Shown: positions 1 through 5,337 of the stretch, one piece after another | How positions within the stretch are numbered: position 1 is the first letter of the stretch | Layout: the number at the start of each line of letters is the position of its first letter | NCBI GenBank assembly: GCA_029940715.1 | Contig: JAPYTU010000016.1 | Coordinates: 1-5,337, forward strand | Length of the DNA: 5,337 nt | Reading direction: 5' to 3' | Origin: Cytophagales bacterium | GTDB lineage: Bacteria; Bacteroidota; Bacteroidia; Cytophagales; MED-G16 | Made by a program: the position numbers and the translations under genes | The notes under the pieces: model-generated | Databases searched by the model: none | What the model saw: the letters and a program-made list of their open reading frames with translations, nothing else | What the model was told of the DNA's origin: nothing

Positions 1-1
1 T

Positions 2-262
2 ATTATTGCTGGACTATTTCAAATTCCTGATGGTATACAAGCTGTTGGATTAGGTGTTTTAAGAGGTATAAGAGACACTAAAATTCCCACTCTTGTTACA
101 TTTATTTCTTATTGGATATTTGCTATTCCATTATCTTATTTTCTTGGAATAATTTTAAACTTAGGTATTGTAGGAATATGGATAGGTTTATTTATTGGAT
201 TAACTCTTTCAGCTATTTTTCATGTCGCACGGTTTAATTATCTTACGATGATTAAAAATTAA
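2..262 (+). CDS. MATE-family efflux transporter, C-terminal fragment (5' end outside window)
   Basis: Eighty-six in-frame codons run from the window edge to a TAA at 260-262. They match the C-terminal part of MATE (NorM-type) multidrug/Na+ or H+ antiporters, inner-membrane proteins that export cationic compounds. The diagnostic part is at fragment residues 10-29: a DGIQAVGLGVLRG stretch followed by the short polar loop IRDTKIP, which corresponds to the family's conserved G-x-LRG-x-x-DT-x-x-P loop. Two hydrophobic segments follow, at about residues 31-52 and 55-78, with the GI-V-G-I-W-x-G pattern usual before the last helix of MATE proteins. A short tail ending in IKN follows. A complete family member is about 440-460 residues, so roughly four fifths lies upstream. 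The stop is 3 bp before the next gene, suggesting co-transcription. The substrate cannot be told from this fragment. Confidence 0.85.
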   Translation: MIAGLFQIPDGIQAVGLGVLRGIRDTKIPTLVTFISYWIFAIPLSYFLGIILNLGIVGIWIGLFIGLTLSAIFHVARFNYLTMIKN

Positions 263-265
263 TTT

Positions 266-991
266 ATGAAAATTTTTACTCTTATATACTCTATTTATGG
301 ACTTATAGTTTTTTCATCTCTTTTTGCAATATTTTCTATTCCTTTTGTTCTTGGAATCTGGTTTAAAAGATTTGAAAAAATAGCATATTGGTTGCATCAT
401 GTTTTAGCTAGATTTTTCTTTGCTGCTATTTTTATTCCTATAAAAATTAAACTCGAAAAGGGGGTAAACTTAAAAAATCAATATGTGATAATTTCTAATC
501 ACTTTTCTTTTATAGATATACCAGCTATTGCTGCGTTAAATATTCCATTTAAGTTTATTGGTAAGATTGCAGTTAATAATATTCCTCTTTTAGGCTATAT
601 TTTTAAAAATCTTCATATTATGGTTGATCGAGAAGATAAGGAAAGTAAAAAACTAACTTATTTAAAATCATTTAAATCTATAGATGAAGGATACAGTATG
701 GGAATTTTTCCTGAGGGGGGAATTAAAACAAAAAAAATTCCTCAATTAGCTCCTTTTAAAGATGGGGCTTTTATAATGGCTATTGAAAAACAAATCCCAA
801 TTCTTCCGGTTTCTTTATTGGATGCATATCAAATAATGAAAGGTTCATTTTTTATTTCGTGGAGTCCTTGTGAGATAGTTTGTCATCGACCAATTTCTCC
901 AAAAGGATATACAAAAAGAGATTTAGAGAAGTTTAAAAATATATGCTATAATGTTTTACAAAATGAATTAAACAAATCTCATAATGAATAA
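266..991 (+). CDS. plsC: PlsC-like 1-acyl-sn-glycerol-3-phosphate (lysophospholipid) acyltransferase
   Basis: This 241-residue protein belongs to the LPLAT/PlsC acyltransferase superfamily, which typically acylates lysophosphatidic acid to phosphatidic acid at the inner membrane. Hydrophobic N-terminal segments at about residues 5-32 and 47-60 should anchor it. The four family blocks are in order. Block I is NHFSFID, giving the catalytic H79-x4-D84 pair. Block II is GKIAVNNIPLLG followed by the D121-R122 pair. Block III is FPEGG at 148-152, the phosphate-binding site. Block IV is ILPVS at 179-183. Length matches the usual 230-260 residues. The ATG at 266 lies 3 bp after the transporter stop and has no Shine-Dalgarno sequence; the hydrophobic N-terminus supports it. 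Block III ends in Gly where Thr or Ser is commoner, a minor variant. The family is certain, but the acceptor is not: Bacteroidota also use related acyltransferases for ornithine or glycine lipids, so plsC is the best symbol rather than a proven one. Confidence 0.88.
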   Translation: MKIFTLIYSIYGLIVFSSLFAIFSIPFVLGIWFKRFEKIAYWLHHVLARFFFAAIFIPIKIKLEKGVNLKNQYVIISNHFSFIDIPAIAALNIPFKFIGKIAVNNIPLLGYIFKNLHIMVDREDKESKKLTYLKSFKSIDEGYSMGIFPEGGIKTKKIPQLAPFKDGAFIMAIEKQIPILPVSLLDAYQIMKGSFFISWSPCEIVCHRPISPKGYTKRDLEKFKNICYNVLQNELNKSHNE

Positions 992-1006
992 GAAAGAATT
1001 TTTCAA

Positions 1007-1032
1007 TTAGTTTATTCTATTAAAAAAACTAA
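1007..1032. repeat. Weak inverted repeat in the plsC-hutH gap
   Basis: TTAGTTT at 1007-1013 is the exact reverse complement of AAACTAA at 1026-1032, with 12 bases between. It ends 12 bases before the hutH ATG. As RNA the stem has only one G-C pair and no following U tract, so it is a poor terminator for plsC. As DNA it could be a dyad operator for hut control. Arms this AT-rich also arise by chance in such sequence, so the functional assignment is weak. Confidence 0.3.
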
Positions 1033-1037
1033 CTTTA
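1030..1037 (+). promoter_or_regulatory. Possible Bacteroidota-type -7 element for the hut operon
   Basis: The 53-bp gap 992-1044 is the only place where a dedicated hut promoter would fit between genes. TAACTTTA at 1030-1037 matches the Bacteroidota -7 consensus TAnnTTTG at five of its six fixed positions. TTAG, 19 bases upstream at 1007-1010, is a poor match to the -33 TTTG element. The start point would fall almost at the hutH ATG, leaving little or no leader, and the element overlaps the inverted repeat. The assignment is speculative; the promoter may instead lie inside plsC, or the hut genes may be read through from the upstream pair. Confidence 0.18.
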
Positions 1038-1044
1038 TATCACT

Positions 1045-2553
1045 ATGTCTTCAACGAAATTTTTATATGGAAAAGATGCTCTTACTTCTGTTTCTGCATT
1101 GAAAATATCAAATGATGAACTGAAATGTGAAATAGGAAATGAAGAGATAAAAAAAATTAATACATCTAGAGAAATTATTAAGAATGTATTAGAATCTAAT
1201 CAAATGGTTTATGGTATAAATACTGGTTTTGGAGCCTTGTGCAATACAGTTATTTCCAATAAAGATTCTAATTTATTACAGGAAAATTTATTAAAAAGCC
1301 ATGCTGTTGGTGTAGGTCCCAATGTACCAACTGAAGTTTCTAAATTAATGTTAATAATTAAAGTTCATTCTTTATGTATGGGATTTTCAGGTATAAGGTT
1401 AGAAGTGATTCAAAGAATTTGTTGGCATATAGAAAATAATATAATTCCTATAGTTCCATCTCAAGGATCAGTTGGTGCATCTGGAGATTTGGCACCATTA
1501 GCTCATTTATTTCTCCCTTTGATTGGAGAAGGAAAAGTTTTGTATAAAGGAAGGGAGTTAGAGACTAATAAAGTTTTAAAAAAAGAGAAAAAATCACCAT
1601 TTTCTCTTAAAGAAAAAGAAGGACTTGCTCTAATAAATGGAACTCAATTTATTTCTGCATATACCTGTTTGGCGTTAAATAAATTTAGAAATTGTCTTGA
1701 AAATGCTAATGTTATTTCTGCTATAACTTTAGAGAGCACATTGAGTTCAATATCTCCTTTTAATAAAGATATTAATAATTTGAGACCACATAGAGGATCT
1801 TTGATTGTATCAAATAAAATGAGAGAATTGTTGGATAATTCACAAATTTTAGAATCACATAAAGATTGTGATAAAGTTCAGGATCCATATTCTATAAGAT
1901 GTATACCGCAGGTTCATGGTGCAAGTTTGGATGCATATTTATACTTAGAAAATATTTTAAATATAGAATTAAATTCCGTTACTGATAATCCTATTGTTGT
2001 TGATAAAAATAATATTGTTAGTGGAGGTAATTTTCATGGTCAGCCTATTGCAATACCTATTGATTATAATGTTATAGCTGCATCAGAACTAGGTAATATT
2101 TCAGATAGACGTATTTATTTATTACTTAAAGGAAATGATGTAGTCCCTGAATTATTGGTTAATAATACAGGAATTAATTCAGGTTTTATGATTTTACAGT
2201 ATACTACAGCAGCATTGGTAAGTGAAAATAAAAATTTATGTTTTCCTTCAAGTGCAGATTCTATAACTACTTCGCTTGGACAAGAAGATCATGTTAGTAT
2301 GGGATCAATAGGTGCTGTTAAATTATTAAGAGTTCTAGATAATTTAGAAAAAATATTAGCTATTGAACTTATCTGTTCTGCTCAGGCATTTGATTTTCAT
2401 AAACCTTTAAAATCGGGTATAAAAATTGACAAATGTCATGATTATATTCGTTCTAAGATTAATCATTGTAAAAAAGATAAAATTTTTACTTTGGATATAA
2501 ATAACGCTATAGAAATTATTAGATCAAAAAAATTAGTTGAATTAACCTTTTAA
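1045..2553 (+). CDS. hutH: Histidine ammonia-lyase (histidase)
   Basis: HutH removes ammonia from L-histidine to give trans-urocanate, the first step of histidine breakdown; it is a cytoplasmic homotetramer. The 502 residues match the usual 500-515. The MIO electrophile is formed from A145-S146-G147 within GSVGASGDLAPL. Other active-site residues known from Pseudomonas putida histidase are all found: Y56 in VYGINTGFG, H86 in KSHAVG, N198 in LINGTQF, Y282 and R285 in QDPYSIRC, F330 in GGNFHGQ, and E414 in GQEDHVS. That glutamate separates histidases from phenylalanine and tyrosine ammonia-lyases, which usually have Gln there. The ATG at 1045 places FLYGKDALT at the expected N-terminal distance. 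It has no Shine-Dalgarno sequence. It is the first gene of a tight hutH-hutU-hutI cluster, 53 bp after plsC and 5 bp before hutU. Nothing appears broken or missing. Confidence 0.97.
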   Translation: MSSTKFLYGKDALTSVSALKISNDELKCEIGNEEIKKINTSREIIKNVLESNQMVYGINTGFGALCNTVISNKDSNLLQENLLKSHAVGVGPNVPTEVSKLMLIIKVHSLCMGFSGIRLEVIQRICWHIENNIIPIVPSQGSVGASGDLAPLAHLFLPLIGEGKVLYKGRELETNKVLKKEKKSPFSLKEKEGLALINGTQFISAYTCLALNKFRNCLENANVISAITLESTLSSISPFNKDINNLRPHRGSLIVSNKMRELLDNSQILESHKDCDKVQDPYSIRCIPQVHGASLDAYLYLENILNIELNSVTDNPIVVDKNNIVSGGNFHGQPIAIPIDYNVIAASELGNISDRRIYLLLKGNDVVPELLVNNTGINSGFMILQYTTAALVSENKNLCFPSSADSITTSLGQEDHVSMGSIGAVKLLRVLDNLEKILAIELICSAQAFDFHKPLKSGIKIDKCHDYIRSKINHCKKDKIFTLDINNAIEIIRSKKLVELTF

Positions 2554-2559
2554 ATGTAA
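2554..2559 (+). other. ATG-TAA minimal ORF at the hutH-hutU junction
   Basis: One base after the last T-A-A of hutH (2551-2553) comes ATG at 2554-2556, followed directly by TAA at 2557-2559. The last A of that stop is the first base of the hutU ATG (2559-2561), giving the stop-start overlap TAATG. A ribosome finishing hutH could in principle restart at the first ATG, stop at once, and restart again for hutU. The layout is plain in the sequence; a role in translational coupling is inference, and chance is likely in sequence this rich in A and T. Confidence 0.35.
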
Positions 2560-4229
2560 TGGATGCATCATCATTTATTAAAAAATATGCTAATCATCCA
2601 AATTATTTTGCTCCTGTAGGTTCTAAATTAAATGCTAAGAGTTGGCAAACTGAAGCACCACTTAGAATGTTATTGAATAATTTAAATGAAGAGGTTGCTG
2701 AAGATCCCAGTAATTTAGTAGTATATGGTGGTTCTGGCCAAGCAGCTAGAGATACTGACTCTGTAAAAAAGATTATTGAATTATTACTTGAACTTGATAA
2801 TAATGAGAGTTTATTAGTTCAGTCCGGAAAACCAGTAGGAAAGGTAAGGACTCATGAACAGGCTCCTAGAGTCTTGATTGCAAATTCTAATTTAGTTCCA
2901 GCATGGTCAACTTGGGAGCATTTTGAAAAACTAAAAAGTGATGGTTTGATGATGTTTGGACAAATGACAGCAGGAAGTTGGATATACATTGGTACTCAAG
3001 GCATTTTACAGGGAACTTATGAGACTTTTGTTTCTTGTGCTAAAAGACATTTTAATAATTCTTTATATGGTAAATTATTAGTTTCTGGAGGTTTAGGCGG
3101 TATGGGTGGTGCGCAGCCACTTGCAGCTACAATGTCTGGAGCAACTTTTTTAGGTGCTGATATTGATCCTTCTAGAATAGAAAAGAGGTTAGCAACTAAA
3201 TATATTGATAAAATGACTTTTTCCTATGATGAGGCTAGAGATTGGATTTTAGATGCAAAGAAAAAGAAAAAAAATATTTCTGTTGGTTTAGTTAGTGATA
3301 TTGGAGATCTCTTAGAAAAATTATTAGAAGATAATATAATTCCAGATATTTTAACTGATCAAACTTCTGCTCATGATCCAGTTCATGGATACATTCCTAA
3401 TGGATTAAGTTTAAGTGAGGCAAATAATTTAAGAATAAAGGATCCAGTTCAATATAAGGAATTGTCACTTAAGAGTATGGCTAGACATGTTTCTTTTATG
3501 TTAAAAATGAAATCTTTGGGATCAATAACTTTTGATTATGGTAATAATTTAAGAGAATTTGCAAAACAGGGAGGTGAAAAAAACGCATTTCATTTTAATG
3601 GTTTTGTTCCTGAATACATAAGACCTCTATTCTGTGAGGGAAAAGGGCCTTTTAGATGGGTGGCTTTATCAGGAAATTCTGATGATATTTATGTGACTGA
3701 TAAGGCTTTGATAGATGCTTTTCCTGAAAATAAAAATATGATTAGATGGTTAGAGAAAGCTAGGAAAAAAGTTAAATTTCAAGGTTTACCATCTCGTATT
3801 TGTTGGTTAGGAATGGGAGAAAGAGAAAAAGCTGGTTTAATATTTAATGATTTAGTTAAAAGTGGAAAAATATCTGCACCAATTGTTATTGGAAGAGATC
3901 ATTTAGACTGTGGATCAGTAGCTTCTCCATATAGAGAAACAGAAGGGATGCTTGATGGATCTGATGCTGTTTCTGACTGGCCATTATTAAATTTAATGTC
4001 AAATACTGCTGGTGGAGCTACGTGGGTATCCTTCCATCATGGAGGGGGAGTTGGAATGGGTTATTCTCAACATGCTGGAATGGTAATACTAGTTGATGGT
4101 ACAAAACGTGCTGAATCTTGTATTAAAAGGGTTCTCCACAATGATCCTGCTTTGGGAATTATAAGACATAGTGATGCTGGTTATGACAAAGCGAATAATA
4201 ATTTAAAAAAGTTTAATCTAGATATATAA
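2559..4229 (+). CDS. hutU: Urocanate hydratase (urocanase)
   Basis: HutU uses tightly bound NAD+ as an electrophile to add water to urocanate, forming 4-imidazolone-5-propionate; it is the second step of histidine breakdown, in the cytoplasm. The 556 residues match the common short bacterial form (about 550-560) rather than the roughly 660-residue form of some Bacteroidota. Using P. putida numbering recalled from memory with a constant offset of 5, the NAD-contacting sites line up: G57-G58, Q135 in FGQMTAGSW, G181-M182-G183 in GGLGGMGGAQPLAA, D201 and R206, the QTSAH run at 268-272, Y278-I279 and Y327. The catalytic-region cysteine is C415 in SRICWLG, and the Gly-rich HHGGGVGMGYSQHAG loop follows at 493-507. 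The ATG overlaps an ATG-TAA pair 5 bp after hutH, with no Shine-Dalgarno sequence. Oddities are GGSGQAARDTDS at 57-68, where most family members have GGxGxAARNW, and Asp201 where Glu is usual. Confidence 0.96.
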   Translation: MDASSFIKKYANHPNYFAPVGSKLNAKSWQTEAPLRMLLNNLNEEVAEDPSNLVVYGGSGQAARDTDSVKKIIELLLELDNNESLLVQSGKPVGKVRTHEQAPRVLIANSNLVPAWSTWEHFEKLKSDGLMMFGQMTAGSWIYIGTQGILQGTYETFVSCAKRHFNNSLYGKLLVSGGLGGMGGAQPLAATMSGATFLGADIDPSRIEKRLATKYIDKMTFSYDEARDWILDAKKKKKNISVGLVSDIGDLLEKLLEDNIIPDILTDQTSAHDPVHGYIPNGLSLSEANNLRIKDPVQYKELSLKSMARHVSFMLKMKSLGSITFDYGNNLREFAKQGGEKNAFHFNGFVPEYIRPLFCEGKGPFRWVALSGNSDDIYVTDKALIDAFPENKNMIRWLEKARKKVKFQGLPSRICWLGMGEREKAGLIFNDLVKSGKISAPIVIGRDHLDCGSVASPYRETEGMLDGSDAVSDWPLLNLMSNTAGGATWVSFHHGGGVGMGYSQHAGMVILVDGTKRAESCIKRVLHNDPALGIIRHSDAGYDKANNNLKKFNLDI

Positions 4230-4232
4230 TAA

Positions 4233-5337
4233 TTGAAAACATTATTTGGACCATTTAGTCAAATTTTGACAATGTCAAACTTACCTCCTATGGGATCTAT
4301 CTCAGATGAAGATCTTATTATCATTTATGATGGAGGGGTAATGATAGAAAATGAAACAATAATAGGTGTAGGAAAATTTCATGAAATAAAAAAACATTGT
4401 AATAATATTCATGAAATAGATTTTCCATGTGTATTGCTTCCTGGTTTTATTGATTGCCATACTCATATTTGTTATGCGGGTTCCAGATCAATAGAATATT
4501 CAAAAAAAAATGCAGGTGTTTCATATCAAAAAATATTAGCAGAAGGGGGAGGTATTTATGATACCATGGAAAAAACAAAATTAGCATCAGATGAAGAATT
4601 AATAAAAAATACCATTTCTAGATTAGAAAGACATTTTTTTGAAGGAGTTTTAACTTGTGAAATTAAGAGTGGTTATGGTATAGATTTTGATCAGGAAATT
4701 AGATTATTAAAAATCATCAATGAGATTAATCTTAATCATCCTTCTGATGTGATTTCAACATGCTTGGCTGCTCATGTACCACCTAATGATAGTCAAACTT
4801 CTACACAAGAATATTTGACATTAATTGTAAAGGAATTATTCCCAATTTTGAGAAAAGAAAATCTTACTAATAGAATAGATGTTTTTATTGAAAATAGTGC
4901 TTTTAATAAGGAAGAGTCAAAAAGTTATTTAAAATTTGCAAAGGAAAATGATTTTGATGTAACAGTGCATGCTAATCAATTTACTAGTGGAGGATTACAT
5001 GTAGGAGTAGATGTTGGTGCTATGAGCGTTGATCATTTAGAAGTGATTACTGATGAAGAAATAAAATATCTTTCAAATTCAGACACATCAGCAGTTGTTT
5101 TACCAGGATGTAGTCTTGGATTAGGATTACCTTTTGCACCAGTAAGAAAATTGTTAGACAATGGTTGTAAATTAGCAATTGCAACTGATTGGAATCCGGG
5201 TTCTGCTCCTATGGGAGATTTATTAACCCAATCTTCAATTCTTGCTTCGAATCAAAAACTAAGCAATGCAGAGGTTTTTTCAGCACTTTCTTTTAGATCA
5301 GCTAATGCATTAGGAATTAATGATAGGGGAGTTATTG
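4233..5337 (+). CDS. hutI: Imidazolonepropionase, 3' end beyond window
   Basis: HutI hydrolyses 4-imidazolone-5-propionate to N-formimino-L-glutamate, the third step of histidine breakdown. It is a cytoplasmic metal-dependent amidohydrolase. From the proposed start, 368 codons are visible; the family is about 400-415 residues, so about 40 are missing. Metal and active-site motifs are present in order: H76-T-H78 in GFIDCHTH, EIKSGYG at 143-149, H181 in AAHVPP, H246 in VHANQF, H268 in DHLE with E270, and D319 in ATDWNPGSAPMG. The start is taken as TTG at 4233, because TAA at 4230-4232 closes this frame just upstream and because LKTLFGPFSQILTM aligns with the conserved N-terminus (MKTL-GPFSQIL) of relatives. 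The first in-frame ATG, at 4272, would drop 13 conserved residues. The TTG is 3 bp after the hutU stop, with no Shine-Dalgarno sequence, so coupled translation is likely. A 9-A run at 4502-4510 is in frame. Confidence 0.95.
   Translation, partial: MKTLFGPFSQILTMSNLPPMGSISDEDLIIIYDGGVMIENETIIGVGKFHEIKKHCNNIHEIDFPCVLLPGFIDCHTHICYAGSRSIEYSKKNAGVSYQKILAEGGGIYDTMEKTKLASDEELIKNTISRLERHFFEGVLTCEIKSGYGIDFDQEIRLLKIINEINLNHPSDVISTCLAAHVPPNDSQTSTQEYLTLIVKELFPILRKENLTNRIDVFIENSAFNKEESKSYLKFAKENDFDVTVHANQFTSGGLHVGVDVGAMSVDHLEVITDEEIKYLSNSDTSAVVLPGCSLGLGLPFAPVRKLLDNGCKLAIATDWNPGSAPMGDLLTQSSILASNQKLSNAEVFSALSFRSANALGINDRGVI
4258..4279. repeat. Alternating inverted/direct repeat at the start of hutI
   Basis: Three 6-base arms stand in a row: GTCAAA (4258-4263), a single T, TTTGAC (4265-4270), AAT, then GTCAAA (4274-4279). 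The middle arm is the exact reverse complement of both outer arms, so the transcript could form either of two exclusive small hairpins: 5 bp with loop ATT, or 6 bp with loop AAT. The second holds the first in-frame ATG of hutI (4272-4274) across its loop and stem. The bases also encode S-Q-I-L-T-M-S, a conserved part of HutI, so the pattern may come from protein constraint. Confidence 0.45.

Noticed and set aside
251..263. ATTAA-AAA-TTAAT inverted repeat at the transporter-plsC junction
   Set aside because: It has only five A/T pairs per arm and no U tract after it. It overlaps the transporter stop codon and is expected by chance in this composition.
715..720. Run of six G in an AT-rich gene, resembling a Shine-Dalgarno or slippage site
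   Set aside because: It simply encodes the Glu-Gly-Gly of the conserved FPEGG block of the acyltransferase, in frame, with no start codon at a suitable distance.
944..952. TGCTATAAT, a perfect extended -10 match to the sigma-70 consensus, inside the 3' end of plsC
   Set aside because: There is no matching -35 at the right distance (924-929 reads TAGAGA), the site is inside a coding sequence, and the probable host uses a different promoter consensus. Such matches are frequent in AT-rich DNA.
1026..1044. Possible rho-independent terminator for plsC
   Set aside because: The only stem available has one G-C pair and is not followed by a U run, so it would be too weak to stop transcription.
1045..2553. 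Phenylalanine or tyrosine ammonia-lyase instead of histidase
   Set aside because: Glu414 in GQEDHVS, the KSHAVG motif and the neighbouring hutU and hutI genes all identify a histidase.
1..5337. CRISPR arrays, tRNA or rRNA genes, insertion sequences, attachment sites, and genes on the - strand
   Set aside because: No spaced repeats, RNA-gene signatures, transposase motifs or terminal repeats were seen, and nearly all of the window is accounted for by five recognisable + strand genes.

Overview
This AT-rich window (roughly 30% GC by eye) has every gene on the + strand. It covers the end of a transporter/lipid gene pair followed by a histidine-utilisation (hut) gene cluster. The likely source is a member of the Bacteroidota. 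None of the four visible starts has a Shine-Dalgarno sequence. The predicted HutI N-terminus (GPFSQILTMSNLP) and its ATDWNPGSAPMG segment are, from memory, of the type seen in Cytophagia/Sphingobacteriia-like Bacteroidota. All complete genes end in TAA and tryptophan is always TGG, so the standard bacterial code fits. The taxonomic call is inference and could not be checked by search.

Layout: 2-262 is the C-terminal end of a MATE-family multidrug/cation antiporter. 266-991 is a PlsC-like acyltransferase, only 3 bp downstream and so probably co-transcribed with it. 992-1044 is the only intergenic gap of note (53 bp); it holds a weak inverted repeat and a poor candidate promoter. Then come hutH (1045-2553), hutU (2559-4229) and hutI (4233 to the window edge, about 40 residues short of the usual end). 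These are separated by only 5 and 3 bp, so they are almost certainly one transcriptional unit. There is no stretch above 300 bases without a gene.

Together the hut genes encode the first three steps of histidine breakdown. HutH deaminates L-histidine to trans-urocanate and ammonia. HutU hydrates urocanate to 4-imidazolone-5-propionate. HutI hydrolyses that to N-formimino-L-glutamate. The enzyme for the fourth step (HutG, HutF plus HutG, or FtcD) is not in the window and may lie downstream. Catalytic residues are present in all three enzymes, so the pathway looks functional.

No new biological system is evident. The points most worth a second look are small: a TTG start for hutI; an alternating inverted/direct repeat (GTCAAA / TTTGAC / GTCAAA) just inside hutI that could form two mutually exclusive hairpins; an ATG-TAA minimal ORF overlapping the hutU start codon; and an unusual N-terminal motif in HutU.
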